Part shown: piece by piece, positions 35,412-45,259 of the stretch | How the letters are laid out: every line of letters starts with the position of its first letter | Numbering within the stretch: the first letter of the stretch is position 1 | From: Hydrogenophilales bacterium 16-64-46 | GTDB lineage: Bacteria > Pseudomonadota > Gammaproteobacteria > Burkholderiales > Thiobacillaceae | NCBI GenBank assembly: GCA_002281775.1 | Contig: NCGY01000002.1 | Coordinates: 62,001-126,000 of the forward strand | Reading direction: 5' to 3' | Length of the DNA: 64,000 bases | Notes under the pieces: generated by a model | What the model was told of the DNA's origin: nothing | Database searches by the model: none | The model's input: the letters and a program-made list of their open reading frames with translations, nothing else | Translations under genes and position numbers: made by a program

Positions 35412-35801
35412 ATGTCCATCCCCGCAGACCTCAAATACACCCCCAGCCACGAATGGGTGCGCGTCGAAACCGACGGCACGCTGACCGTCGGCATCACCCA
35501 CCACGCGCAGGATCTGCTCGGCGACATGGTGTTCGTCGAGTCCCCCGCCGTCGGCCGCGTGCTTGCCAAGGGCGAAGAGTGCGCCGTCGTCGAATCGGTG
35601 AAAGCCGCGTCCGACGTTTACGCGCCGGTGGCCGGCGAAGTCGTCGCCACCAACGGCGACACCGAATCCAGCCCCGAAGCGATCAACGCCGACGCCTACG
35701 CCGCGTGGATGTTCAAGATCAAACCGGTAGACGCCGGCGCGACCGCCGAGCTGCTGGACGCAGCGGCGTATCAGAAGCTGGTCGAATCGGAAGCGCACTG
35801 A
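35412..35801 (+). CDS. gcvH: glycine cleavage system H protein
   Basis: A 129-residue lipoyl carrier protein. [16 protein letters not shown] opens it, and the lipoylated Lys is in [23 protein letters not shown] lies 7 nt before the ATG. It shuttles the aminomethyl group between the P and T proteins. Confidence 0.96.
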   Translation: MSIPADLKYTPSHEWVRVETDGTLTVGITHHAQDLLGDMVFVESPAVGRVLAKGEECAVVESVKAASDVYAPVAGEVVATNGDTESSPEAINADAYAAWMFKIKPVDAGATAELLDAAAYQKLVESEAH

Positions 35802-35802
35802 T

Positions 35803-35912
35803 TAGGGACCAGGGGCTAGGAGCTAGGGACTAGGGGATGAGCGGCTACGCCGCGCCCCTTGAACCTGCGCCGCCCCACCCTAGCCCCTAACTCCAAATTC
35901 CTAGCCCCCAAC
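35803..35912. repeat. heptad-repeat hairpin element 4 (gcvH-gcvPA spacer)
   Basis: Left arm: TAGGGAC, CAGGGGC, TAGGAGC, TAGGGAC, TAGGGGA. The right arm on the opposite strand reads TTGGGGGC, TAGGAAT, TTGGAGT, TAGGGGC, TAGGGTG. The centre has a GCGGC-TAC-GCCGC hairpin. It belongs to the YAGGRRC subtype and is open in the gcvPA frame, creating a false 19-codon extension. Confidence 0.75.
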
Positions 35913-35915
35913 AAA

Positions 35916-37292
35916 ATGCCCTTCATCCCCCACACCCCCGACGACGTCACCGCCATGCTCGGCACCATCGGCGCGGCCAGCATCGACGCGCTGTTCGACG
36001 AAATCCCGCCCGCGCTCAAGTCCGGCAAATTGAAAGACGTGCCCGAAGGCGCGCCCGAAATGGCCGTCACCCGCCTCATGCACGAGCGCGCAGCGGCTGA
36101 TGGTTTCTGGTCCAACTTCATCGGCGCGGGGGTGTACGAGCACCACATCCCGGCCGCGATCTGGCAGATCACCACGCGCGGCGAGTTCTATTCGGCCTAC
36201 ACCCCGTATCAGGCCGAAGCGAGCCAGGGCACGCTCCAGCTCATCTACGAATACCAGACCATGATGACCCGGCTGACCGGGCTCGACGCGTCGAATGCTT
36301 CCCTTTACGACGGCGCGTCCGCCTTGGCCGAGGCGGTGCTAATGGCCGTGCGCGCGAACAAAGGCAAATCGCGCCGCGTGCTCATCCCCAAGACCGTGCA
36401 CCCGACCTACCGCAAGGTCGTCCTCACCACGGTCAAAAACCAGGGCATCGAGCTGGTCGAACTCGACTACGACGCCGTCTCCGGAACGACGGTGCTGCCG
36501 ACCGAGCCGGGCGAATTCGCCGGCCTCGTCATCCCCCAGCCCAACTTCTTCGGCGTGCTCGAAGACGTGCACGCCATGACCGACTGGGCGCACGCGCATC
36601 ACGCCATGGCCATCGCGCTGGTCAACCCGACCTCGCTCGCCGTGCTCGAAGCGCCCGGCAACTGGGGGCAGACTGGCGCCGACATCGCCTGCGGCGAAGG
36701 CCAGCCGCTCGGCGCGCCCATGGCCTCGGGTGGGCCGTACTTCGGCTTCATGTGCTGCCGTCAGGATTTCGTCCGCCAGATGCCCGGCCGCATCGTCGGT
36801 CGCACCGTCGATCTGGACGGAAAACCCGGCTTCTCACTGACCCTGCAAGCGCGCGAACAACACATCCGCCGCTCCAAAGCCACCTCCAATATCTGCACCA
36901 ACCAGGGTCTGGTCGTCACCGCCGCCACGCAATACATGTCGCTATTGGGCCCCGCAGGCTTGGCCAAAGTCGCGTCGGCGTCGCACGCCAACACCGTGGC
37001 GCTCGCCGACAAGCTCTGCGCGATTCCCGGTGTGAAGCGCGCGTTCACCGGCGCGTGTTTCCACGAAGTCGTGCTGCAACTCGACGACGCCACGCTTAAT
37101 GGAACCTCAGCGGCAAATGTTCTGCGCGCGCTGCGTGCTCAGGGGATACTTGGCGGCTACGACCTCACCGCGACCTACCCCGAACTCGGCAACGCGATCC
37201 TCGTCTGCGTCACCGAAACCAAGACCGTTGCTGATCTGGATGCCTACGCCAGCCAGCTCGCACGCATCCTGTCATCGTCAGCAACGCGCTGA
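35916..37292 (+). CDS. gcvPA: glycine dehydrogenase (decarboxylating), subunit 1
   Basis: A 458-residue N-terminal half of the P protein in organisms with a split enzyme. [19 protein letters not shown] is the typical start, and [24 protein letters not shown] and [14 protein letters not shown] are family segments. It works with GcvPB (38244), which carries the PLP lysine. The ATG at 35916 directly follows the repeat element. Confidence 0.95.
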   Translation: MPFIPHTPDDVTAMLGTIGAASIDALFDEIPPALKSGKLKDVPEGAPEMAVTRLMHERAAADGFWSNFIGAGVYEHHIPAAIWQITTRGEFYSAYTPYQAEASQGTLQLIYEYQTMMTRLTGLDASNASLYDGASALAEAVLMAVRANKGKSRRVLIPKTVHPTYRKVVLTTVKNQGIELVELDYDAVSGTTVLPTEPGEFAGLVIPQPNFFGVLEDVHAMTDWAHAHHAMAIALVNPTSLAVLEAPGNWGQTGADIACGEGQPLGAPMASGGPYFGFMCCRQDFVRQMPGRIVGRTVDLDGKPGFSLTLQAREQHIRRSKATSNICTNQGLVVTAATQYMSLLGPAGLAKVASASHANTVALADKLCAIPGVKRAFTGACFHEVVLQLDDATLNGTSAANVLRALRAQGILGGYDLTATYPELGNAILVCVTETKTVADLDAYASQLARILSSSATR

Positions 37293-37330
37293 TCCCTCCA
37301 CCCGCGACACACACAGAAGCGAGACCCGCC

Positions 37331-37606
37331 ATGAGCAGCATTCCCCACGACAAAGAGTTCTACGAAATCGCCGACGAACACATCACGCTGTGCAATGCCC
37401 ACATGGGCAAGATCATGCCGGCCAAAGTGAGCGCAGCCATGCTGTTTGCCGCCTCACGTTTCAATGCTTTCGTGATCATGGCTGCCAGCGAGAACAAGGC
37501 GGAAATGCTCGCGCAGAAGGAAGCAGCCATCGCGTTTTTTCTCAATGAATACGAAACAAACCTGCGTGAAAATATCGACGAGCACCTGAAGCGCTACGAT
37601 AACTGA
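37331..37606 (+). CDS. small DUF3144-like protein
   Basis: A 91-residue, mostly helical, cytoplasmic protein ([18 protein letters not shown], then [18 protein letters not shown]). It resembles DUF3144 proteins, small Proteobacterial proteins of unknown role. It lies 38 nt after gcvPA and 47 nt before tpx in the same direction, so it is probably part of the glycine cleavage transcript. One Cys near residue 21. Family call moderately sure. Confidence 0.75.
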   Translation: MSSIPHDKEFYEIADEHITLCNAHMGKIMPAKVSAAMLFAASRFNAFVIMAASENKAEMLAQKEAAIAFFLNEYETNLRENIDEHLKRYDN

Positions 37607-37653
37607 ACGGGCACTCCCGTTTATTTGCAGTGAACGATCCAAGGAGAAACATC

Positions 37654-38139
37654 ATGGCAGTGACTTTAGGCGGCAACCCCATCGACGTATCCGGCACCTT
37701 CCCCAAAGTCGGCGACACCGCGCCCGACTTCAAACTGGTGAACAAGGACCTGGCCGACGTCTCGCTGGCCGATTTCGCCGGCAAGAAGAAAATCCTCAAC
37801 ATCGTGCCCAGCCTCGACACTCCGGTGTGCGCCATTTCGACCAAGCGTTTCAACGACGCTGCGTCGGACAAGGTCGCCGTCATCGCAGTTTCGGCCGACC
37901 TGCCGTTTGCGCAGAACCGGTTCTGCGGTGCCGAAGCGCCGAACGTGTCCACCCTGTCGACCATGCGCGGTGGTGATTTCATGAAGGCTTACGGCGTCGC
38001 CATCACCAGCGGCCCGCTCGCTGGCATCACCGCGCGTGCCGTGGTCGTGCTGGATGAATCGAACAAGGTCATCCACGCCGAACTCGTGCCGGAAATCAAG
38101 CAGGAACCGGACTACGCCGCGGCGCTGGCCGTTCTCTGA
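37654..38139 (+). CDS. tpx: thiol peroxidase
   Basis: A 161-residue atypical 2-Cys peroxiredoxin. The peroxidatic Cys is in [14 protein letters not shown] and the resolving Cys in QNRFCGAE, both typical of Tpx. It reduces peroxides with thioredoxin. AAGGAGA precedes the ATG at 37654. Its place between the two halves of the glycine dehydrogenase genes is unusual and may link peroxide defence with glycine oxidation, or be chance. Confidence 0.95.
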   Translation: MAVTLGGNPIDVSGTFPKVGDTAPDFKLVNKDLADVSLADFAGKKKILNIVPSLDTPVCAISTKRFNDAASDKVAVIAVSADLPFAQNRFCGAEAPNVSTLSTMRGGDFMKAYGVAITSGPLAGITARAVVVLDESNKVIHAELVPEIKQEPDYAAALAVL

Positions 38140-38147
38140 CGGGCACG

Positions 38148-38240
38148 CCAGGGGCCAGGAGCTAGGGAATGTGCGGCTGCGCCGCACTTTTTGCTATCCA
38201 TGCGCCCCCTAGCCCCTGAATCCTAAATCCTACCCCTATA
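38148..38240. repeat. heptad-repeat hairpin element 5 (tpx-gcvPB spacer) with terminator-like core
   Basis: Left arm: CCAGGGG, CCAGGAG, CTAGGGA. The right arm on the opposite strand reads TAGGATT, TAGGATT, CAGGGGC, TAGGGGG. The core GTGCGGC-TGC-GCCGCAC followed by TTTTT (38171-38192) is a good intrinsic terminator on the plus strand, ahead of gcvPB. Confidence 0.75.
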
Positions 38241-38243
38241 ACC

Positions 38244-39695
38244 ATGCTGATATTTGACCACTCCCGCCCCGGCCGTACCGCCACCGCCCAGCTTCCCGCC
38301 GCCGGCGGCAGCCTGGCCGACATCCCCGCCGCGTTCCTTCGCAGAGTCGCGCCGGGACTGCCCGAGGTGTCGGAGCTCGACGTGGTGCGGCATTACACGC
38401 GATTGAGCCAAAAGAATTTCTCCATCGACACGCAGTTCTACCCGCTCGGCTCGTGCACGATGAAATACAACCCGCGCGCGTGCAATTCGCTGGCGATGCT
38501 GCCGCAGTTCCTCGCGCGCCATCCGGCTGCGCCCGACGAAACCGGGCAGGGTTTCCTGCTGTCGATGTTCGAATTGCAGGAAATGCTCAAGGACGTGACC
38601 GGCATGGCCGGCGTGTCGATGGCACCGATGGCCGGGGCGCACGGCGAATTCGCCGGGGTGGCGATGATCCGCGCCTACCACGACGCGCGCGGCGACACGG
38701 CGCGGCGCGAAATCATCGTCCCCGACGCGGCGCACGGCACCAACCCGGCGACCGCGACGATGTGCGGTTACACGGTCAAGGAGATTCCGACCGACGCTAA
38801 CGGCGCAGTGGACATCGAAGCGCTCAAAGCCGCCGTCGGCCCGCAAACCGCCGGGCTCATGCTCACCAATCCGTCGACGCTCGGCGTGTTCGAAAAGCGC
38901 ATCGTCGAGATTCTGAAAATCGTCCATGACGCGGGCGGCTTGGCCTACTACGACGGCGCGAACCTGAACGCGATTCTGGGCTACGTGCGCCCCGGTGACA
39001 TGGGCTTCGACGTGATCCACATGAACCTGCACAAGACCTTCTCGACCCCGCACGGCGGCGGCGGCCCCGGCGCGGGCCCGGTCGGCGTCGCGACACGCCT
39101 GCTGCCCTTCATGCCGATTCCGCTGGTGCTGAACGACAACGGCTTCTACCGGCTGGCGACCGAGACCGACGTGCCGCAGAGCATCGGCCGCATGAGCGCG
39201 AACATGGGCAACGCGGGCGTGCTGATGCGCGCCTACATCTACGCGCGGCTGCTGGGGCGCGAGGGCATGCACCGCGTCGCCGAGTACGCCACGCTCAACG
39301 CCAATTACGTCATGGCACGATTGAGAGAAGCGGGGTTCGAACTCGCCTACCCCGAGCGTCGCGCCAGCCACGAATTCATCGTCACGCTGAAAAAGCTCAA
39401 GGACGCCACGGGGGTTTCTGCGATGGACTTCGCCAAGCGCCTGCTCGACTACGGCTACCACGCGCCGACCACCTACTTCCCGCTACTGGTGCCCGAGTGC
39501 CTCCTGATCGAGCCGACCGAAACCGAATCGCGTGAAACGCTCGATGGCTTCATCGACGCGATGGTCAAGATCAAGCACGAAGCCGAAACCAATCCCGATC
39601 TGGTGAAAGGCGCACCGTACACGCTGCCGGTACGCCGGCTGGACGACGTGAAGGCCGCGCGCGAGCTCGATCTGGCGTACAAGCCTGCGGCCTGA
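38244..39695 (+). CDS. gcvPB: glycine dehydrogenase (decarboxylating), subunit 2
   Basis: A 483-residue C-terminal half of the split P protein. It decarboxylates glycine with PLP; the Lys is in [18 protein letters not shown]. Other family segments are [10 protein letters not shown] near the N-terminus and [10 protein letters not shown]. The product ends one base before dgkA. Confidence 0.96.
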   Translation: MLIFDHSRPGRTATAQLPAAGGSLADIPAAFLRRVAPGLPEVSELDVVRHYTRLSQKNFSIDTQFYPLGSCTMKYNPRACNSLAMLPQFLARHPAAPDETGQGFLLSMFELQEMLKDVTGMAGVSMAPMAGAHGEFAGVAMIRAYHDARGDTARREIIVPDAAHGTNPATATMCGYTVKEIPTDANGAVDIEALKAAVGPQTAGLMLTNPSTLGVFEKRIVEILKIVHDAGGLAYYDGANLNAILGYVRPGDMGFDVIHMNLHKTFSTPHGGGGPGAGPVGVATRLLPFMPIPLVLNDNGFYRLATETDVPQSIGRMSANMGNAGVLMRAYIYARLLGREGMHRVAEYATLNANYVMARLREAGFELAYPERRASHEFIVTLKKLKDATGVSAMDFAKRLLDYGYHAPTTYFPLLVPECLLIEPTETESRETLDGFIDAMVKIKHEAETNPDLVKGAPYTLPVRRLDDVKAARELDLAYKPAA

Positions 39696-39696
39696 G

Positions 39697-40092
39697 ATGA
39701 ACGCATCGCTGCCGCCCGAAGGCCAGGAATCGCCGTTCAAGGGCAAGACCGGTATCCGCCGTCTGATCAACGCTGCCGGGTACTCGATCGATGGTTTCAG
39801 GGCCGCGTACAAGCACGAAGATGCTTTCCGCCAGGAAATCCACCTTGCGCTGGTGCTGGTCCCGCTTGCGGTCTGGCTGGGCGATACCGGCATCGAACGC
39901 GCCCTGATGATCGGTTCGGTGCTGTTCGTCCTGATCGTCGAATTGCTTAATTCTGCCGTCGAGGCAGCGGTGGATCGTATTTCGCTCGACCGCCACCACC
40001 TCATCAAGCGCGCCAAGGACATGGGCAGCGCCGCGGTGCTGATCGCCCTGATCAACGTCGTGGTCGTGTGGGCGCTGATGATTTTTGCCTGA
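39697..40092 (+). CDS. dgkA: diacylglycerol kinase
   Basis: A 131-residue integral membrane kinase. The cytoplasmic N-terminal region is followed by AAYKHEDAFRQEI and three TM helices. ELLNSAVEAAVDRIS is the DgkA active-site signature. It recycles diacylglycerol to phosphatidic acid. It starts one base after the gcvPB stop, so it is co-translated although unrelated in function. Confidence 0.94.
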   Translation: MNASLPPEGQESPFKGKTGIRRLINAAGYSIDGFRAAYKHEDAFRQEIHLALVLVPLAVWLGDTGIERALMIGSVLFVLIVELLNSAVEAAVDRISLDRHHLIKRAKDMGSAAVLIALINVVVVWALMIFA

Positions 40093-40171
40093 TCTCCACT
40101 CACTGCCAGCGTCAAAAAACGTGCCAATATCGGCATCGCACCCTAAAGTTGGCCGCAAAATAGCCGGAATT

Positions 40172-40190
40172 GAGGGCGTGTCCCTCTTTT
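40172..40190 (+). terminator. weak hairpin terminator after dgkA
   Basis: GAGGG-CGTGT-CCCTC followed by TTTT. The short 5-bp stem and only four T make it marginal. It lies 10 bases before the GTG of the FimV-like gene, which must therefore have a promoter upstream or depend on readthrough. Confidence 0.4.
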
Positions 40191-40200
40191 CCTGCGCCGC

Positions 40201-41718
40201 GTGAAACGCTCCTTACTCGTTCTTCTGGTTTACCTGTGTCCAGCCGCCGTGCACGCCTTCGGCCTGGGTGAGGTGAGCGTGCGATCGGCTCTTGGCCAGC
40301 CCCTGCACGCAGTGGTCGAACTGATCGACGTGCCGCCCGAAGTCAACGCCGACTGTTTCCGGCTGACACCGGCCAGTGTCGCCATCCCCGCGCCTGTCGA
40401 TGCCAGGCTGGCGCTCACCCGCGCTCCAGGCCGGACTGCTCTGCATATCCGAACCCCGAACAACATCCACGAGCCTTTTGTCCAGTTCGTGCTGGGCACG
40501 GACTGCGATATCCGAATGCAGCGGGAATATGCGCTTCTGCTCGACCCGCCCGCCCTCATCGCAGCTGTCGACCTCCCCGAACCCCGTGCTGCGGAACCCG
40601 GGGCCACTGCACCCGAAACCGGCGCGGAGGCCCGCGCGTCCGCGAGCCTCCCCACCAGGGTGCGTGCGGACACACCCGCCACCCGCGCCAAGCGCACGCC
40701 GGCAGCAGTCGCGACAGCCCCCCGGCTCGTGCTGTCTGGCAAGCGCCGCTTTGCCGCCGGCCCCGAATCGCGCTTCGCCCTGCAACTCGACACGACCCTG
40801 CCCGATCCCTCACGCATCGGTCAGCCCATGGAAGTCCTGACGCCTGCCGAACTCTCGGACGAGAACACGGCCCTCAGCCACAAGCTTGCGTATCTGGAAA
40901 CGCAGTTGCGAGCCCTGCGCCAGCGCAATGCCGAGCTGGAAGGCCGCCAGACAAACCGCCCGCCTCGCGAGGCCCCTGCGACCCCGCCCACCGCGCGCTG
41001 GCCGCTGGCATTGCTGCTGGTCGGACTGCTGGCCGGCATCGCCGCGCTGGTGATCTGGCTGCGCCGGCGCACGCAGACAAGGGTGGAAGACAGCTTCACT
41101 GCGATTGCGCCAACCTGGCTATCGGGCGAAGCCCAGGCAGCGTCCGCCATCGAGCGCATGGAAGACGACGATACGCTCGGCACGCCGCCCGCCCCGGCCC
41201 GCATGGCGGAACGCGCGCCCGCAGAACCCGAAGAAAAAGGTACCGAGGTCAAGGAAGACATCCTCGACCAGGCGGAAGTGTTCATGGCGCACGGCCACGG
41301 CGAGTTCGCCATCCACCTGCTGCAGGAGCATCTGCGGTCCGCGCCGATGGAGTCGCCCGTTCCCTGGCTCCTGCTGCTCGATCTGCAACACCGCGCTGGC
41401 GACACCGAGGGCTACACCACCACCAGTGCGGATTGCCGCCGCTACTTCAACATCAACCTCTCGGGCCACCCCATCTCCCAGGAAGGCAACGAGCCGGGGC
41501 CGGGCCTGGAGGCCTATCCCCACCTTCTGGACCGGCTGGTGGCCATGTGGAACACGCCCGACATCGACGCCTTCCTCAACGAGCTCATCTACGACGACCG
41601 CGGCGGCACGCGCGTCGGTTTCGAACCCGGTGCCTACCGCGACATCCTGCTGCTGCGCGACATCTCCAAGCAGTCGCAGTACTCGCTGGCCAAGGCGGGC
41701 GAACGCGCCGCAGCTTAA
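40201..41718 (+). CDS. FimV/HubP-like peptidoglycan and pilus-assembly protein
   Basis: A 505-residue protein. The signal peptide (HAFGLGEVSVRSALGQPLHA) runs straight into the FimV N-terminal domain. A LysM region is not obvious. A coiled-coil segment lies near residues 220-250 (ENTALSHKLAYLETQLRALR), one TM helix near 265-285 (LALLLVGLLAGIAALVIWL), and an acidic TPR-like cytoplasmic tail follows. FimV/HubP proteins organise the cell pole, type IV pili or type II secretion. It starts with GTG. Here it is shorter than classical FimV (usually above 800 residues). Confidence 0.78.
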   Translation: MKRSLLVLLVYLCPAAVHAFGLGEVSVRSALGQPLHAVVELIDVPPEVNADCFRLTPASVAIPAPVDARLALTRAPGRTALHIRTPNNIHEPFVQFVLGTDCDIRMQREYALLLDPPALIAAVDLPEPRAAEPGATAPETGAEARASASLPTRVRADTPATRAKRTPAAVATAPRLVLSGKRRFAAGPESRFALQLDTTLPDPSRIGQPMEVLTPAELSDENTALSHKLAYLETQLRALRQRNAELEGRQTNRPPREAPATPPTARWPLALLLVGLLAGIAALVIWLRRRTQTRVEDSFTAIAPTWLSGEAQAASAIERMEDDDTLGTPPAPARMAERAPAEPEEKGTEVKEDILDQAEVFMAHGHGEFAIHLLQEHLRSAPMESPVPWLLLLDLQHRAGDTEGYTTTSADCRRYFNINLSGHPISQEGNEPGPGLEAYPHLLDRLVAMWNTPDIDAFLNELIYDDRGGTRVGFEPGAYRDILLLRDISKQSQYSLAKAGERAAA

Positions 41719-41775
41719 CCCAAACGTCACACTTGCTTCATCGCCCTGTCGCATGGTGCGCGCAAGCTGCGCCCC

Positions 41776-43011
41776 ATGGATGCTGCCGATTTCACCTACC
41801 AGACCCTGCCCGCGATGCGCCCCCAGTTGCGCATCGCCGTCGTCACCGAAACCTACCCGCCTGAAGTGAACGGGGTGGCGATGACGCTAGGCCGCATCGT
41901 CGACGGCCTGCAGGTGCGCAACCACCAGATTCAGCTGATCCGTCCGCGCCAGCATGTCGGGGATATTCCGACACCCACAGCCACCCTCACCCAGCACCTC
42001 CAGCGCGGCATTCCGCTGCCGCGCTACGAAGGCCTGAAAATGGGCCTCCCGGCCAAGACCGCCCTGACGAAGCTATGGACCAAGCATCGCCCGGACGTGG
42101 TGCAGATCGCCACCGAAGGCCCGCTGGGCTGGTCGGCACTGGCCGCCGCAAACAAGCTGCGGCTGCCGGTGGCAAGCGACTTCCACACCAACTTCCACAG
42201 CTACAGCAACCATTACGGCTTCGGCCTGTTGCGGCGCGCCATCGTCGCCTACCTGCGCAAGTTCCATAACAAGGCTGCGGTGACCCTGGTGCCCACCGAC
42301 GGCATCCGCCGCGAGCTGGAAGCCTCAGGCTACGAGAACATCGAGGTGATCGGCCGTGGCGTCGACACCCGCCTGTTCCATCCTGGCCGTCGGGACGCCG
42401 CCCTGCGCGCGCAATGGGGCGTGGACGAGAACACGCCGGTGGCGCTCTATGTCGGCCGGCTCGCCGCCGAAAAAAACCTGGCGCTGGTATTTGATGCCTA
42501 CGACGCCATGCGTGCCGTGACGCCCGCAACCCGCCTGGTGCTGGTGGGCGACGGTCCGGAACGAGCCGGCTGGCAGACCAAACGGCCCGACGCGATTTTC
42601 TGCGGCACCCAGATCGGCGAAGCGCTTGCCGCGCATTACGCCTCGGCCGACGTCTTCCTGTTTCCCAGCCTCACCGAAACCTGGGGCAACGTCACCATCG
42701 AGGCAATGGCGTCGGGCCTGGCGGTGATCGCTTACGACTGCGCCGCCGCCGAGGAAGTGATCCGCCATTGCGAAAACGGCCTCAAGGCCCCACCCGAAGA
42801 CAGCGCCGGCTTCAAGCAGCTGGCGGCCGGCATCGCCGCCGACCGTCCCCAGCAACGCCGTCTCGGTACCGCAGCCAGCGCGCGTGCCGCGCAGTTGTCG
42901 TGGGATGCCATCGTCGACGGATTCGAGCACGTACTGCTGCGGCTTGCCCTGACACAACCGGCCGTCGAGGCTGAACCAGACTGGCAGACCGCACGTTCGA
43001 CACGCCCCTGA
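41776..43011 (+). CDS. family 4 glycosyltransferase
   Basis: A 411-residue GT-B glycosyltransferase. AVVTETYPPEVNGVAMTLGR near the N-terminus and PSLTETWGNVTIEAMASGL near the C-terminus (E-x7-E signature) place it with the GT4 group containing lipid glycosyltransferases (SqdX, MgtA, dGlcDAG synthases). VPTDGIRRELEASGY is typical of these. The PAP2 phosphatase follows 9 nt downstream. Likely role: transfer of a hexose to diacylglycerol or another lipid. Confidence 0.82.
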   Translation: MDAADFTYQTLPAMRPQLRIAVVTETYPPEVNGVAMTLGRIVDGLQVRNHQIQLIRPRQHVGDIPTPTATLTQHLQRGIPLPRYEGLKMGLPAKTALTKLWTKHRPDVVQIATEGPLGWSALAAANKLRLPVASDFHTNFHSYSNHYGFGLLRRAIVAYLRKFHNKAAVTLVPTDGIRRELEASGYENIEVIGRGVDTRLFHPGRRDAALRAQWGVDENTPVALYVGRLAAEKNLALVFDAYDAMRAVTPATRLVLVGDGPERAGWQTKRPDAIFCGTQIGEALAAHYASADVFLFPSLTETWGNVTIEAMASGLAVIAYDCAAAEEVIRHCENGLKAPPEDSAGFKQLAAGIAADRPQQRRLGTAASARAAQLSWDAIVDGFEHVLLRLALTQPAVEAEPDWQTARSTRP

Positions 43012-43020
43012 GGAGCCGCC

Positions 43021-43572
43021 ATGCCCACCACCCGACTCGGCAACGTCGCCATCCACGGACTCAACCGTCTCGCCGCCCGCGAGCATGTCTGGCTCGAACG
43101 CCTGAACGGCGTGCGACTGCCGAATTGGGAAGTGGCCGTGTTCCGCGCGGCCAGCCGGCTCGGCGACGGCGTGCTCTGGTACGCGCTGATGGGCGGCCTG
43201 CTCGCGTGGTACGGGTTCGACGCCCTGCCGGCGGTGTTGCACATGGTCATCGCCGGGCTGGCGGGCACGCTGATCTACAAATGGCTGAAAGGCGCAACCG
43301 AACGGCCTCGCCCCTATCAGGTCTGCGCGACGATCTGCTGCCTGACCGCCCCGCTCGACCGCTTCAGCTTCCCCTCCGGCCACACCCTCCATGCGGTGGT
43401 ATTCAGCGTGGTCGCCAGCGTCTACTACCCGGCGCTGGCCGCGTGGGTCTGGCCGTTCACCCTGCTGGTCGCCGCCTCGCGGCTGGTACTCGGCCTGCAC
43501 TATCCGAGCGATGTCGTCATCGGTGCGGTGCTGGGCGCGACAATCGCCGGCGTGTCGCTCGTCCTCTTCTGA
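43021..43572 (+). CDS. PAP2-family membrane phosphatase
   Basis: A 183-residue membrane protein with the three-part PAP2 signature: KGATERPRP, PSGHT, and SRLVLGLHYPSD. It dephosphorylates lipid phosphates such as phosphatidic acid, phosphatidylglycerol phosphate or undecaprenyl pyrophosphate. It is coupled to the GT4 gene. It ends before a terminator that serves the opposite strand. Confidence 0.9.
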   Translation: MPTTRLGNVAIHGLNRLAAREHVWLERLNGVRLPNWEVAVFRAASRLGDGVLWYALMGGLLAWYGFDALPAVLHMVIAGLAGTLIYKWLKGATERPRPYQVCATICCLTAPLDRFSFPSGHTLHAVVFSVVASVYYPALAAWVWPFTLLVAASRLVLGLHYPSDVVIGAVLGATIAGVSLVLF

Positions 43573-43585
43573 ATCCGCTACAGCA

Positions 43586-43613
43586 ATAAAAAGCCCGCCG
43601 GACAGGCGGGCTT
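43586..43613 (-). terminator. terminator for dps (bidirectional potential)
   Basis: A 9-bp stem (43591-43599 with 43605-43613). Read on the minus strand it is followed by a T run, so it ends the dps transcript. It also follows the PAP2 gene but has only two T on the plus strand. Confidence 0.8.
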
Positions 43614-43665
43614 GCAGTAGGCCGGTGTGGAATCCGGATCGCCGGATTCCGCCCCGAACACACCC

Positions 43666-44160
43666 TCATTCTTCCATCAGGCTGCGCAACATCCAGGCCG
43701 TCTTCTCGTGAATTTCCAGACGCTGGGTCAGCACGTCGGCGGTCGGCTGGTCGTTGGCCTTGTCGACGACCGGGAACAGGCTGCGCGCCGTCCGCGCCGT
43801 TGCTTCCTGCGCGGCGACCAGATGCTTGATCATGTCCATCGCCTTGGGCACGCCCGCCACTTCCTTGATCGACGCCAGCTTGGCGAATTCGCTGTAGGTG
43901 CCGGGTGCCGGATGACCGAGCGCACGGATGCGTTCGGCAATGATGTCCAGCGCGTTCCACTGCTCGGTATATTGCTGCATGAACATGGTGTGGAGGGTGT
44001 TGAACATCGGCCCGGTGACGTTCCAGTGGAAGTTGTGCGTCATGAGATACAGCGTGTAGCTATCGGCGAGCAGACGCGACAACCCCTGCGCGATCTTGGC
44101 GCGGTCGGCGTCGGAAATGCCGATGTCGATGCTGACGGGTTTTTTGGATTTGGCTTTCAT
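43666..44160 (-). CDS. dps: Dps-family ferritin-like DNA-protection protein
   Basis: A 164-residue Dps. [16 protein letters not shown] carries the ferroxidase His/Trp residues, and [11 protein letters not shown] the Asp/Glu ligands. The Lys-rich N-terminus (MKAKSKKP) could bind DNA. It stores iron and protects DNA from oxidants. Single-gene unit with its own terminator. Confidence 0.92.
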   Translation of the reverse strand: MKAKSKKPVSIDIGISDADRAKIAQGLSRLLADSYTLYLMTHNFHWNVTGPMFNTLHTMFMQQYTEQWNALDIIAERIRALGHPAPGTYSEFAKLASIKEVAGVPKAMDMIKHLVAAQEATARTARSLFPVVDKANDQPTADVLTQRLEIHEKTAWMLRSLMEE

Positions 44161-44276
44161 GTCGGTCTCCCTATGCGAGTTTCGATGATGGAATTGTGCG
44201 CCGCACGGGTCCGCATGGCCAGCGGATAATCTCGATCACCCCGATTGAAACCCGCTGTCGACAATCGGGCCCGCCT

Positions 44277-45143
44277 TCAGGCGGCGCGTTTGAGCGGCGG
44301 CGTATCGGTCTCGAACAAATCCCCCGGCAGCGGCATCCGCCCGGCCACCAGTTCGGGCGCATGGGCGGCAATACGCGCCCGCGCCAGTTCGGCGGGCGGA
44401 CAGTCCGCGATCCAGGCCGGGGCCTCGCCCGCCAGAACGCGATTCATCTGCGGCAGGCGCGCGGTCGTTTCCTGAATGTAGTAATCAAAGCGCGCATTCA
44501 GGCTGCGGTCGAAGAGGCGACCGCAGCCATGCAGCAGGGTGGGGAGCCCGCTCTGGCGCAGCAGCTTTTCTGCGCCAGCCAGCTGGCGGATCGCACGGCT
44601 GGCGGCTACGGGCGTGCAGTCGAAATTGCGTGCGACAAAATCGACCAGCCAGGTGTCAGCCTTGAGCAAGGTGGCGGGCGGGCGAAACAGATGCCGCGCA
44701 ATGTGGCGATCCATCGCCCATTCCGACGCGGCGTGCGTGAGCATGGGCACGTTCCACCACAGGTGTTCATGCGCCGGCACGAAGTGATTGTGCGCGATGA
44801 TATCCACCCACAGATGGCTCATCGCGCCCACCGCACAGGCACGCTCTTCATCGTCGCGTGCCCGATCGAGCAGGGCGTGGGCGCTTTCCCAGCGATGGCT
44901 GCCGTCGAATGCGCGCGTGCCGGCCGTCTTGCCGACCAGTACCAGATCCGGCAGGCAGGCTCCCGCCACCAGCCGCTGCGGAAAGCGCCGCACCGCGCGC
45001 CGCAGCACGGGATCGAGGAGCGGCACCGACCAGACCAGCAATTGCGCGAAATAGACGTGGGTATACAGGCCCCACGCCAGTACGTCACCGGCAAACAGGA
45101 CAGCGGGAATCGACCACAGGAAGGCAGTGCGTCGCGTGCTCAT
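44277..45143 (-). CDS. zinc-dependent phospholipase C-like protein
   Basis: A 288-residue protein with an N-terminal hydrophobic signal-like segment. His/Asp-rich motifs of the Zn-dependent phospholipase C/S1-P1 fold are visible: WGLYTHVYFAQ, HRWESAH, SHLWVDIIAHNH and HEHLW. These residues would bind two or three zinc ions. Substrate unknown; many bacterial members are uncharacterised. The ATG at 45143 begins the signal-like segment; an in-frame ATG at 45173 is possible and neither has a clear ribosome site. Confidence 0.72.
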   Translation of the reverse strand: MSTRRTAFLWSIPAVLFAGDVLAWGLYTHVYFAQLLVWSVPLLDPVLRRAVRRFPQRLVAGACLPDLVLVGKTAGTRAFDGSHRWESAHALLDRARDDEERACAVGAMSHLWVDIIAHNHFVPAHEHLWWNVPMLTHAASEWAMDRHIARHLFRPPATLLKADTWLVDFVARNFDCTPVAASRAIRQLAGAEKLLRQSGLPTLLHGCGRLFDRSLNARFDYYIQETTARLPQMNRVLAGEAPAWIADCPPAELARARIAAHAPELVAGRMPLPGDLFETDTPPLKRAA

Positions 45144-45259
45144 GGACGCAGCATGGAAGCGCAGCATGACCATGCGCTTTCAACTGCATGAATCTTCAGT
45201 GAAACGGCAGCCTCCCGGCCTGCGTATAATCGCCGCTGTCGTTTTCCACCCACACCACC

